Below, in pieces: positions 40,661 to 48,182 of a stretch of DNA of 48,182 nt (position 1 is the stretch's first letter; every line of letters begins with the position of its first letter). The stretch covers positions 1 to 48,182 of the forward strand of contig CATAJQ010000003.1 in assembly GCA_949487135.1 (NCBI GenBank). The letters run 5' to 3'. Under the pieces are notes generated by a model. It did not search any database. It was not told the origin of the DNA and saw only the letters and a list, made by a program, of their open reading frames with translations. Source of the DNA: Cellvibrionales bacterium UBA7375 (lineage in GTDB: Bacteria > Pseudomonadota > Gammaproteobacteria > Pseudomonadales > Porticoccaceae). The translations under genes and the position numbers were made by a program.

Positions 40661-41920
40661 TTATTTTTTATCTAAATCAAACAGCTCTTGGGTCACATTA
40701 ATCGTGTCATCACAACCCTGCTCACCGGCCTGCTTAAGCCTAGTAGTAGGCTTATGAAGTAACTTATTGGTTAAATTGCGCGCCAGGGCATTAATTACTT
40801 CAGAAGAATCCTGTCCACGCTCTAATGCCGCCAGTGCTTTTTGTACCTCAGTATCTCTTATTGTTTCAGCACTATCTCTAAACGCTTTAATCGTATCGAC
40901 CACACTTAGTTCACGCTGCTTTGAAGACCAATTTTCAACCTCTTCATCGACAATCTGCTGTGCAAGGTCCGCTGCAGATTGTCGCGCTTTAAGATTATCT
41001 TGAATAACCTCTTCTAAATCATCCACCGTGTATAAATAGACATCTTCTAGTTCTTCCACCTGTGCCTCAATATCTCGAGGTACCGCCACATCAACCATAA
41101 ACATTGGCTTGTGAAGACGTTTTTTTAACGCAGTTTCGACCGCACCCTTACCTAATACAGGCAATTGACTGGCTGTAGATGAAATTACAATATCTGCCTT
41201 GTGTAGATGCTCTGGCATATCGGCAAGTAAAATAGCCTCGGCAGAAAAATCCTCAGCCAATTCCTGCGCGCGCTCAAGGGTGCGATTTGCAACAGTAATT
41301 TGACCTATTTGCTTATCGCGCAGATAACGCGCCACCAACTCAATCGTTTCACCTGCGCCAATTAACAACACATGAGCCGATTTTAAATCAGAAAAAATCT
41401 GCTCCGCCAAACTGACCGAAGCATAGGCCACCGACACGGGGTTTTTTCCTATGGCGGTTTCAGAGCGAACGCGCTTTGCGACAGCAAAAGCCCACTGAAA
41501 GGCCATATTAAGTTGCCCAGAAACCGTTTCAGCCTTTTGCGCCACCGAATAAGCCGATTTTATTTGACCAAAAATCTGCGGCTCACCAACAACCAGAGAA
41601 TCCAAGCCACTGGCGACACAGATCATGTGTCGGATAGCCTCTGTATTGCGATAACAGTAATAACAGTCCTTGAGCGCCTCTACATCTAATGCTTTAGTTG
41701 CCGCCAACCACTCTAGTACCTGTTGATCAGAAAGTTCACCTACCACATAAATTTCAGTGCGATTACAGGTAGAAAGAATAGCAATTTCGGTGACTTTAAG
41801 ACTGGGTAATGCAGCGCGCAGGGTCTCGACTACGGTTTCAGGCGCGAATGACACACGACCACGAAGATCTACCGACGCAGACTTGTGGTTAATGCCAAAT
41901 GCTATGATATCCAAAGCCAT
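40661..41920 (-). CDS. hemA: Glutamyl-tRNA reductase
   Basis: A 419 aa NADPH enzyme that reduces glutamyl-tRNA(Glu) to glutamate-1-semialdehyde, the first committed step of C5-pathway haem synthesis. The catalytic C52 lies in ILSTCNRTEIYVV, and GLDSLVVGEPQIFGQIKSAY and the NADPH fold VLLIGAGETIELVARYL follow. A C-terminal dimerisation helix region completes it. Length matches E. coli HemA (418 aa). The usual prfA partner downstream is absent; hemX and hemY follow instead. It is divergent from lolB, the standard arrangement. Confidence 0.97.
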   Translation of the reverse strand: MALDIIAFGINHKSASVDLRGRVSFAPETVVETLRAALPSLKVTEIAILSTCNRTEIYVVGELSDQQVLEWLAATKALDVEALKDCYYCYRNTEAIRHMICVASGLDSLVVGEPQIFGQIKSAYSVAQKAETVSGQLNMAFQWAFAVAKRVRSETAIGKNPVSVAYASVSLAEQIFSDLKSAHVLLIGAGETIELVARYLRDKQIGQITVANRTLERAQELAEDFSAEAILLADMPEHLHKADIVISSTASQLPVLGKGAVETALKKRLHKPMFMVDVAVPRDIEAQVEELEDVYLYTVDDLEEVIQDNLKARQSAADLAQQIVDEEVENWSSKQRELSVVDTIKAFRDSAETIRDTEVQKALAALERGQDSSEVINALARNLTNKLLHKPTTRLKQAGEQGCDDTINVTQELFDLDKK

Positions 41921-42134
41921 TCGTGTCTATCCATACCCATTAGATTTTTTAAATAAAATTGGCATCAAGCGCCAAAACCGCAATTTTACACTAGACTTAC
42001 GGCGAATAGGAAAATTGCTGATCAATAATCTATAAACAATAGCAACATAGAGGACAGTATGGTCCTTAACTGATAACATCCTCACCTAGGTTATAAGCTG
42101 TTATTGTTGATTCATTGATTGCTAAACGGACGTT

Positions 42135-42752
42135 ATGAAATATCCTTTTATTTTTTTGCTAACCGCATTGGTATTTACCCAACTAACGGGCTGTTCCTCT
42201 ATTAATCACAATGCCAAACTGCAATATCAGCCATCAACTGAAAGCCCTGCTCTATCCAGCTTAGATCACTGGAAATTAAACGCCAAGCTGGGCATAAGAT
42301 CTGCGGAAAAAGCACAGTCAATTAGTTTGATATGGCAACAGCTGGGCACAAATTATTCAATAAAGCTCCAAGGCCCAATGGGGTTTGGCTCAGCCACTAT
42401 CGATGGCAATCAGCAACAAGCGACCATTCAGCAAGGGTCTAAAAATATGACAGGTGCACCCGATCATCTAAGTGCCGAGCTATTAGGTGTACCCCTATCA
42501 ATTGAGGCAATGAACTGGTGGGTGAAGGGACTTGCATCGCCCAATCACTCCAAAGCTGCAAATATTGTTATTCAAGAAAATGGTCAACTAAGTCGCTTCG
42601 AGCAAAATGGTTGGCAATTACAATTTTCTGGCTACTCTAAAAACGGGCCTTACCTACTGCCTAAAAAAATATCTGGTCGCCGCGGGGAGCTTTCCTTTAA
42701 GCTTGTTATTAACCAATGGGATTTTCCAGTTAAAGACGTAAGTCCAAAATGA
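42135..42752 (+). CDS. lolB: LolB, outer-membrane lipoprotein receptor
   Basis: A 205 aa lipoprotein that accepts lipoproteins from LolA and inserts them in the outer membrane. The signal peptide ends in the lipobox QLTGC, giving lipidated C20. The DHWKLNAKLGIRSAEKAQSISLIWQQLG and IKLQGPMGFGSATI stretches fit the LolB beta-barrel half. Its stop overlaps the ispE start (ATGA, 42749-42752). It would serve NlpD, also encoded in this window. Confidence 0.93.
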   Translation: MKYPFIFLLTALVFTQLTGCSSINHNAKLQYQPSTESPALSSLDHWKLNAKLGIRSAEKAQSISLIWQQLGTNYSIKLQGPMGFGSATIDGNQQQATIQQGSKNMTGAPDHLSAELLGVPLSIEAMNWWVKGLASPNHSKAANIVIQENGQLSRFEQNGWQLQFSGYSKNGPYLLPKKISGRRGELSFKLVINQWDFPVKDVSPK

Positions 42753-43591
42753 TATCAATTACTCTGCCATCGCCAGCAAAATTAAATCTATTTCTGCATA
42801 TTCTCGATCGCAGAGAAGATGGCTACCATAATTTACAAACTTTATTTCAAATCTTAGATTATGGCGATCAACTTAGTTTTAGTGTTAACAAACAGCCTGA
42901 AATAAATCTCATTAGCGCAATTGAAGATGTAGCACCGCAGGATAATTTAGTCTTTAAAGCCGCTCGCGCTTTACAGCAAGCCACCAACTGTCGTTGGGGC
43001 TGTGAAATCCAATTGAATAAAAAAATCCCCATGGGTGCCGGTCTAGGCGGCGGCAGCAGTAATGCAGCCACAGCTTTGGTAGGTTTAAATAGTCTTTGGC
43101 AGTGCGACCTTTCTCTTGATCAACTAGCAGAAATCGGCTGTGAATTAGGTGCAGATGTTCCAGTATTTGTCAAAGGATTTAGTGCATTTGCCGAAGGTAT
43201 TGGCGACAAATTAACCCCTATTACCCTCGATGAATTTTGGTATCTGGTGGTAACACCAAAAATAAAGGTCTCAACAGAGCAAATTTTTTGCCACAGTGAA
43301 TTGACAAGGAACGCTCAAGCCATCAAAATACGCGCCCTCTCGGAAGAGCTGTACAGAAATGACTGTCAATCTGTTGTCGAAACCCTGTATCCACCAGTAA
43401 AACAGGTGTTAGATTGGCTTCAGCGTTACGGGAACCCGCTAATGACGGGCACCGGAGCCAGTGTGTACTGCCGCTTCGACAGCGAACAAGAGGCAAAACA
43501 GGCACAAAAAACTGTGCCAACCAGTTGGAATTCGTTTGTAGCCAGGGGAGTCAATCAATCTCCGCTACATCAACAACTGGAAAATTTATAA
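42749..43591 (+). CDS. ispE: 4-diphosphocytidyl-2-C-methyl-D-erythritol kinase
   Basis: A 280 aa GHMP kinase that phosphorylates CDP-ME, the step between IspD and IspF, both also in this window. The opening LPSPAKLNLFLHILDRREDGYHNLQTLFQ and the ATP loop IPMGAGLGGGSSNAATALVGLN are hallmarks; the C-terminal NPLMTGTGASVYCRF closes the active site. It overlaps lolB by 4 bp. Its stop is just one base before the tRNA-Gln gene. Confidence 0.97.
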   Translation: MISITLPSPAKLNLFLHILDRREDGYHNLQTLFQILDYGDQLSFSVNKQPEINLISAIEDVAPQDNLVFKAARALQQATNCRWGCEIQLNKKIPMGAGLGGGSSNAATALVGLNSLWQCDLSLDQLAEIGCELGADVPVFVKGFSAFAEGIGDKLTPITLDEFWYLVVTPKIKVSTEQIFCHSELTRNAQAIKIRALSEELYRNDCQSVVETLYPPVKQVLDWLQRYGNPLMTGTGASVYCRFDSEQEAKQAQKTVPTSWNSFVARGVNQSPLHQQLENL

Positions 43592-43592
43592 C

Positions 43593-43668
43593 TGGGGCGT
43601 GGCCAAGTGGTTAAGGCATCGGGTTTTGATCCCGACATTCGGAGGTTCGAATCCTCCCGCCCCAGCCA
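43593..43668 (+). tRNA. tRNA-Gln (anticodon TTG)
   Basis: A 76 nt cloverleaf with acceptor stem TGGGGCG/CGCCCCA, a D-arm from gccaagtggttaaggc, anticodon stem TCGGG/CCCGA with loop TTTTGAT (anticodon TTG at 43626-43628), T-arm GGAGGTTCGAATCCTCC, discriminator G and encoded CCA (43666-43668). The unpaired-start U1-A72 pair is typical for bacterial tRNA-Gln. It begins 1 nt after ispE, with no room for a separate promoter outside the ispE coding region, so it is probably cut from the lolB-ispE-prs transcript. Confidence 0.97.
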
Positions 43669-43698
43669 TCTTTCAAATTGCAAAGTCAGGAAGAAGAT

Positions 43699-44640
43699 GT
43701 GTCTAAATTAATGCTTTTCACCGGTAACGCAAATCCGGAACTCGCAAAAGAAGTTGCCAAGTCACTAAGAGTAAAACTTAGCGATTCACTTGTCAGCACT
43801 TTTTCAGATGGTGAGATCAATATTGAAATTCGCGAAAATGTTCGTGGACACGATGTATTTATCATCCAGCCCACCTGTGAGCCAACTCATCGCAATCTGA
43901 TGGAACTAGTATTAATGGTCGATGCACTTCGACGCTCTTCTGCAGAACGAATTACCGCAGTGGTTCCTTACTTTGGCTATGCGCGCCAAGATCGACGCGT
44001 TCGTTCAGTGCGCGTGCCTATCAGCGCCAAAGTGGTTGCAGACATGCTGTCCAATGCCGGTGTAGATCGTGTTTTAACGGTTGACCTGCACGCAGAGCAA
44101 ATTCAAGGATTCTTTAACTGCACTGTAGATAATATCTATGGTGCACCGGTTCTTTTAGACGATATCCAACGTCAGAACTATAAAAATTTACAGGTTGTTT
44201 CACCCGATATCGGCGGTGTTGTCCGAGCACGTGCTGTAGCAAAACAACTAGATTGTGACCTAGCTATTATCGATAAGCGTCGCCCTTCAGCTAATGAAAG
44301 TGAAGTAATGAACCTTATCGGTGAAGTCGAAGGTCGTACCTGCCTATTAATCGATGATATTGTCGATACCGCCGGTACACTTTGCAAAGCCGCAGAAGCG
44401 CTTAAAAAATTCGGTGCAGAAAAAGTAGTTGCCTACGCAACACACCCCGTTTTATCCGGTAAAGCAATAGACAATATTAGCAATTCTAGCCTCGACAAAT
44501 TAGTGGTTACCAACAGTATCCCACTGACAGAAGAAGCTAAAAAGTGTGACAAGATCCGCACCCTAACGCTGGGCAAATTACTCGGTGAATCCGTGAGACG
44601 CCTAAGCAATGAAGAATCCATCAGCGCCATGTTTACTTAA
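43699..44640 (+). CDS. prs: Ribose-phosphate pyrophosphokinase
   Basis: A 313 aa enzyme that makes PRPP from ribose 5-phosphate and ATP for nucleotides, His, Trp and NAD. Signatures include [14 protein letters not shown] at the start, [16 protein letters not shown], the divalent-metal HAEQIQGFF block and the PRPP loop [18 protein letters not shown] start at the GTG 43699 with AGGAAG about 6 nt upstream; it gives the N-terminus ([10 protein letters not shown]) expected from relatives. An in-frame TTG at 43678 is less likely. It follows tRNA-Gln, as in Pseudomonas. Confidence 0.96.
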   Translation: MSKLMLFTGNANPELAKEVAKSLRVKLSDSLVSTFSDGEINIEIRENVRGHDVFIIQPTCEPTHRNLMELVLMVDALRRSSAERITAVVPYFGYARQDRRVRSVRVPISAKVVADMLSNAGVDRVLTVDLHAEQIQGFFNCTVDNIYGAPVLLDDIQRQNYKNLQVVSPDIGGVVRARAVAKQLDCDLAIIDKRRPSANESEVMNLIGEVEGRTCLLIDDIVDTAGTLCKAAEALKKFGAEKVVAYATHPVLSGKAIDNISNSSLDKLVVTNSIPLTEEAKKCDKIRTLTLGKLLGESVRRLSNEESISAMFT

Positions 44641-44662
44641 TAAATAGGCACTGGTTTTTATC

Positions 44663-44676
44663 GCCCAATTATGGGC
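44663..44676. other. Small hairpin in the rplY leader
   Basis: GCCCA (44663-44667) and TGGGC (44672-44676) form a tight stem with a 4 nt loop in the 94 bp prs-rplY gap. No U-tract follows. It might attenuate or cap the rplY leader, or be chance. Confidence 0.3.
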
Positions 44677-44734
44677 ACTAACTCCATTTCAGGTCTGGTC
44701 GCGGTCTGTTTTGGCTTACTAATAGGAGACTACC

Positions 44735-45412
44735 ATGTCTACTGATTTTACTTTACACGCGAAAGGTCGCGAGGATACAGGGAAAGGTGCGAGCCGCCGC
44801 CTGCGTCGTCTGGCCGGAGAGATACCTGCTATCGTATATGGTGGCAAAAAAGCCCCAGCGCAAATTTCATTAACTCAAAAAGATATTGCTAAAGCGCTAG
44901 AAAACGAAGCATTTTACTCTCACATTATCTCATTAGATATAGATGGCAAATCTGAAGATGTTATTATCAAAGATTTACAGCGTCATCCAGCAAAAGCCTA
45001 TGTAATGCACATGGATTTCTTCCGTGTCAGCAAAACTACCAAGCTACAAACAAGAGCACCATTACACTTCATTAATGAAGAAGAATGTGTTGGCGTTAAG
45101 TTGGGTGGCGGTTTGATTGCACACAGCATGACCGATATAGAGATTAGCTGTCTGCCTAAAGATCTACCAGAATATATCGAAGTTGATATGGCTGAAGTAG
45201 AACTAGGTGCAACAGTTCACCTATCTGATATCAAACTTCCTAAGGGTGTTGAAAGTGTTGCTCTTAGCCATGGCGATGATCACGATCTTCCAGTGGCTGC
45301 GGTTAACAAGCCTAAGGCAGTTGAAGAGATTTCTGATGAAGCACCTGAAACACCAGATGCACCAGAATCTGAATCAGGTTCAGATGGCGAAGAGGAAGCA
45401 AGCGAAGAGTAA
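44735..45412 (+). CDS. rplY: Ribosomal protein bL25, long (CTC/TL5) form
   Basis: A 225 aa 5S-rRNA-binding protein of the large ribosomal subunit. The N-terminal half is the L25 domain ([22 protein letters not shown]), the C-terminal half is the TL5/CTC beta domain ([18 protein letters not shown]), which E. coli L25 (94 aa) lacks. The last 35 residues are an acidic Glu/Asp/Ser/Pro tail. GGAG 7 nt before the ATG marks the start. It sits between prs and pth. Confidence 0.97.
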   Translation: MSTDFTLHAKGREDTGKGASRRLRRLAGEIPAIVYGGKKAPAQISLTQKDIAKALENEAFYSHIISLDIDGKSEDVIIKDLQRHPAKAYVMHMDFFRVSKTTKLQTRAPLHFINEEECVGVKLGGGLIAHSMTDIEISCLPKDLPEYIEVDMAEVELGATVHLSDIKLPKGVESVALSHGDDHDLPVAAVNKPKAVEEISDEAPETPDAPESESGSDGEEEASEE

Positions 45413-45444
45413 TCTTCATACTTGCTTAACCTAAGGCTCCGACA

Positions 45445-46026
45445 TTGGAAACGCCCGTAGATATGATTGTAGGACTGGGAAATCCCGGCCCCAAATATCA
45501 ACGAACGCGTCATAATGCCGGAGCCGATTTCGTTAGGGAACTTGCAAATTCAGTTGGCGCAACACTCAGTACCGAATCAAAGTTCCATGGTGAAACTGCA
45601 CGCATCACGCTTAATGGCAGAGATATACGCCTACTAATTCCAAGCACCTATATGAATCGCAGTGGTCAGGCAGTCAGCGCCTATGCCAAGTTCTATCAGA
45701 TCGCACCGCAAAATATACTGGTCGCTCATGACGAACTCGATCACAGCCCCGGCACCGTTCGTTTCAAAATTGCTGGCGGTCATGGCGGCCATAATGGTCT
45801 GCGCGATATCATCAAAGCCCTTGGCAATAACAAAGAATTTGCCCGTCTTAGAATTGGTATTGGCCACCCAGGGCATGCAGATCAAGTCGCGGACTATGTG
45901 CTTAAAAAGGCTTCAAAAGGCGATCAACAACTAATAGACAACAGTATTAGTGATGCACTGTATTACCTTCCCCTCGCCACACAGGGTCAGTGGGAACAGG
46001 CAATGAACAAACTTCACAGCAACTAA
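45445..46026 (+). CDS. pth: Peptidyl-tRNA hydrolase
   Basis: A 193 aa esterase that frees tRNA from prematurely dropped peptidyl-tRNA. [23 protein letters not shown] carries catalytic H23; [10 protein letters not shown], the catalytic Asp in [11 protein letters not shown] and [11 protein letters not shown] are conserved. The start is taken as TTG 45445, with AAGG 8 nt upstream and the number of residues before IVGLGNPG typical for the family; the ATG at 45463 has no ribosome site and would leave a very short N-terminus. Confidence 0.94.
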   Translation: METPVDMIVGLGNPGPKYQRTRHNAGADFVRELANSVGATLSTESKFHGETARITLNGRDIRLLIPSTYMNRSGQAVSAYAKFYQIAPQNILVAHDELDHSPGTVRFKIAGGHGGHNGLRDIIKALGNNKEFARLRIGIGHPGHADQVADYVLKKASKGDQQLIDNSISDALYYLPLATQGQWEQAMNKLHSN

Positions 46027-46052
46027 CAGCACTAAGGCAAAAGGAACACAAC

Positions 46053-47144
46053 ATGGGTTTTAACTGCGGTATCGTCGGCTTACCAAATGTCGGTAAATCA
46101 ACCTTATTTAATGCGTTGACCAAAGCGGGTATTGGCGCAGAAAACTTCCCATTTTGCACCATCGAGCCCAATACTGGGATTGTCCCAATTCCCGATGCGC
46201 GGCAAGATAAAATTTCGGCCATTGTTCAGCCAGAAAAACAAATTCCAACCAGTATGGAATTTGTGGATATTGCAGGCCTAGTCGCCGGCGCCTCCAAAGG
46301 TGAAGGTTTGGGTAATCAGTTTCTTGCCAATATTCGCGAGACCGATGCCATTGCTCACGTAGTTCGTTGTTTCGATGATGAAAACGTGATCCATGTTGAA
46401 GGGCAAATTAGCCCCGCCGATGATATTGCCGTTATCAATACAGAATTAGCCCTAGCCGATCTTGAGAGTGCCGAAAAAGCTCTACAAAGATCGAGCAAAG
46501 CCGCCAAGGGCAATGATAAAGACGCCAAAGCATTGGTGGTTATATTAGAAAAAATTATTCCTCATCTAAATGAGGCGCAACCATTGCGCTCACTCGGTTT
46601 AACTGATGATGAACTCACCGTTCTCAAACAGCTCAACCCGCTAACCATCAAGCCGACCATGTATATCGCCAATGTCGACGAAGACGGCTTTGAAAACAAC
46701 CCCTACCTCGATGCGGTCAAAGAAATTGCCGCACAGGAAGGCGCAATTGTGGTGCCCATATGCAACAAACTAGAAGCTGAGGTAAGCGAACTTGAAGACG
46801 ATGAAAAAATGGAATTTCTCGAAGAATTAGGTATGGAAGAGCCCGGTCTCAATCGGGTGATTCGTGCCGGCTACTCATTGCTAGGCCTGCAAACCTACTT
46901 TACTGCAGGGCCGAAAGAAGTCCGCGCCTGGACTATCCCCGTTGGTGCCACCGCACCCAATGCCGCCGGTAAAATTCATACCGACTTTGAAAAAGGCTTT
47001 ATCCGCGCCGAAGTCGTCGCCTATGATGACTATATAGCCGGTAATGGCGAACAGGGTGCCAAAGAAGCTGGAAAATGGCGACTTGAAGGCAAAGACTACA
47101 TCGTACAAGATGGCGATTTAATCCACTTCCGCTTTAATGTCTAA
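46053..47144 (+). CDS. ychF: YchF/OLA1 family ATPase
   Basis: A 363 aa Obg-superfamily P-loop protein that binds ribosomes and, unlike its relatives, prefers ATP. The P-loop is [15 protein letters not shown]3 is [20 protein letters not shown] and the altered G4 is NKLE in [10 protein letters not shown], which explains ATP preference. A C-terminal TGS domain ([15 protein letters not shown] to HFRFNV) completes it. I start at ATG 46053 with AAGGA upstream, giving the same length as E. coli YchF. It overlaps the next gene by 8 bp. Confidence 0.97.
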   Translation: MGFNCGIVGLPNVGKSTLFNALTKAGIGAENFPFCTIEPNTGIVPIPDARQDKISAIVQPEKQIPTSMEFVDIAGLVAGASKGEGLGNQFLANIRETDAIAHVVRCFDDENVIHVEGQISPADDIAVINTELALADLESAEKALQRSSKAAKGNDKDAKALVVILEKIIPHLNEAQPLRSLGLTDDELTVLKQLNPLTIKPTMYIANVDEDGFENNPYLDAVKEIAAQEGAIVVPICNKLEAEVSELEDDEKMEFLEELGMEEPGLNRVIRAGYSLLGLQTYFTAGPKEVRAWTIPVGATAPNAAGKIHTDFEKGFIRAEVVAYDDYIAGNGEQGAKEAGKWRLEGKDYIVQDGDLIHFRFNV

Positions 47145-48057
47145 ACTCAATGCCCTCAGCGGTCGCTGGAAGCTCGGATTATTACTAGCACTGGGTACCG
47201 CCACTATGTGGGGCACCCTTCCAGTGGCACTCCACCAAGTGGCTCCAACCATTGGCCCAGCCACTAGTACCTTTTTTCGGTTTTTTATCGCCGCCCTACT
47301 GCTAACGCCTTATCTACTCGTTACTCGCCAAGTCAATAACCCGAATAAACTCAAATCAGCCAAATTATTAGCGCTAACCCTAGCCGCAGGGCTGCTCCTG
47401 ACTGGCAACTATGGCTTCTATATACTCGGCCTACAACGAACCTCAGCAGAAGCCACACAGGTCATGATTCAGCTCGCCCCCATGCTGCTATTACTGGCAG
47501 GCTTATGGCTGTTCAAAGAAACCTTTAGCACCAAGCAATGGCTGGGGTTTTTCGCTTTTGCACTCGGGTTACTATTATTTTTTGAACGCCAAATCAGCCA
47601 ACTACTTTTCGACTTTGGCGACTATGGGCTAGGGCTTGTATTTATCATAATGTCCGCCATCTTTTGGACTGGCTACGCCATTATTCAGAAGTATCTGCTC
47701 AATGACTTCAAATCATCCGAAACCATGCTCATACTTTACTGGATTGGCAGCCTAGTATTCCTTCCCCTGAGCGACTTCTCCACCATGGGGCAATTAAATA
47801 GCCTACAGTGGGCCGCACTGCTGTTTTGCGGGCTAAACACACTAATCGCTTACGGATGCTTTGCCGAAGCAATGGTGCACTTAGAAGCCTCCAGAGTCAG
47901 CGCAATCATCGCTATCACCCCCCTATTTACCATCGCCATAGCGCAACTATTGCCCATAGGCGATATGCCTGTAGAGCCCCTAACAGCTCTATCCATACTG
48001 GGCGCAATCCTAGTGGTTAGCGGCTCAATCACCACCGCTATCGCCAAGAAAAGCTGA
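47137..48057 (+). CDS. EamA family (DMT) transporter
   Basis: A 306 aa inner-membrane protein with ten predicted helices arranged as two EamA repeats (roughly 14-149 and 165-300). It has the usual family opening [32 protein letters not shown] and the repeat-end [15 protein letters not shown]. Family members export amino acids, metabolites or drugs; nothing in the sequence or neighbours fixes the substrate. The ATG overlaps the ychF stop by 8 bp, so it is probably read from the same transcript. Confidence 0.9.
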   Translation: MSKLNALSGRWKLGLLLALGTATMWGTLPVALHQVAPTIGPATSTFFRFFIAALLLTPYLLVTRQVNNPNKLKSAKLLALTLAAGLLLTGNYGFYILGLQRTSAEATQVMIQLAPMLLLLAGLWLFKETFSTKQWLGFFAFALGLLLFFERQISQLLFDFGDYGLGLVFIIMSAIFWTGYAIIQKYLLNDFKSSETMLILYWIGSLVFLPLSDFSTMGQLNSLQWAALLFCGLNTLIAYGCFAEAMVHLEASRVSAIIAITPLFTIAIAQLLPIGDMPVEPLTALSILGAILVVSGSITTAIAKKS

Positions 48058-48126
48058 GTAAATTCCTAGAAAAAGTTAGCGCACCGATAAAATCGGCACA
48101 CATCATTGATATAACAGGGGAATGGC

Positions 48127-48155
48127 TTGACAAACAGGCTATCTGTAGCGAAAAT
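48127..48155 (+). promoter_or_regulatory. Putative stable-RNA-type promoter at the right edge
   Basis: A perfect -35 TTGACA (48127-48132) is followed after 17 nt by GAAAAT (4 of 6) and a GC-rich discriminator GCGCGCCCG. This layout is typical of stringently controlled tRNA or rRNA promoters. The transcribed gene would lie just outside the window. Confidence 0.55.
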
Positions 48156-48182
48156 GCGCGCCCGTTCCAAGAGTAACTGCAA

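Noticed and set aside
48084-48096. CCGAT-aaa-ATCGG hairpin after the EamA gene as terminator
   Set aside because: Only five base pairs, a three-base loop and no U-tract.

Overview
The window reads as core chromosome of a moderately AT-rich gammaproteobacterium. Gene content and order (proA-nadD-rsfS-rlmH-mrdA-mrdB-mltB-dacA-ybeD-lipB-lipA; pyrG-kdsA-eno-ftsB-ispD-ispF-truD-pcm-nlpD-rpoS; lolB-ispE-tRNA-Gln-prs-rplY-pth-ychF) resemble the Pseudomonas/Cellvibrio side of the class. Compact spacing, many overlapping starts and stops, and the absence of insertion sequences or phage genes suggest a streamlined, probably marine lineage. That placement is inference from synteny and protein similarity recalled from memory; no search was run.

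Layout. 1-515 is the N-terminal part of a secreted beta-rich protein that leaves the window, followed by a 400 bp AT-rich gap. 916-4501 (minus) is a prfC-led operon with an acyltransferase, an unknown small membrane protein and a TqsA-like exporter. 4627-6354 (minus) is umuDC under a perfect LexA box. 6577-7599 is hemH. 7720-14562 (plus) holds proA, nadD, ribosome factors and the rod-shape machinery (PBP2, RodA, MltB). 14762-17889 (plus) is dacA-ybeD-lipB-lipA. 17899-22449 (minus) is a two-component RND efflux system with a trailing small basic protein. ppa (plus) converges on rpoS (minus) across a shared terminator. 23337-34969 (minus) is a long housekeeping run from yheU and tilS through pyrG, kdsA, eno, ftsB, ispDF, truD, pcm, a DUF368 transporter and nlpD to rpoS. 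35091-38175 (plus) is trmL-fldB-mnmC. 38189-41920 (minus) is hemA-hemX-hemY. 42135-48057 (plus) is lolB, ispE, tRNA-Gln(UUG), prs, rplY, pth, ychF and an EamA transporter, and the window closes on a stable-RNA-type promoter.

Themes. Envelope biogenesis (elongasome, dacA, mltB, nlpD, ftsB, kdsA, lolB, isoprenoid ispD/F/E, DUF368), translation and tRNA wobble-base chemistry (prfC, rsfS, rlmH, truD, tilS, trmL, mnmC, rplY, pth, ychF), and haem (hemH, hemA, hemX, hemY) dominate.

No clearly new defence or mobile system is visible. The points most worth a second look are the wobble-34 modification neighbourhood with an embedded flavodoxin, the truD coding region that seems to begin before its first ATG, the partial secreted protein at the left edge, RND proton-relay substitutions, and several departures from standard operons (no surE, no rlpA, no prfA after hemA, no hemCD before hemX).
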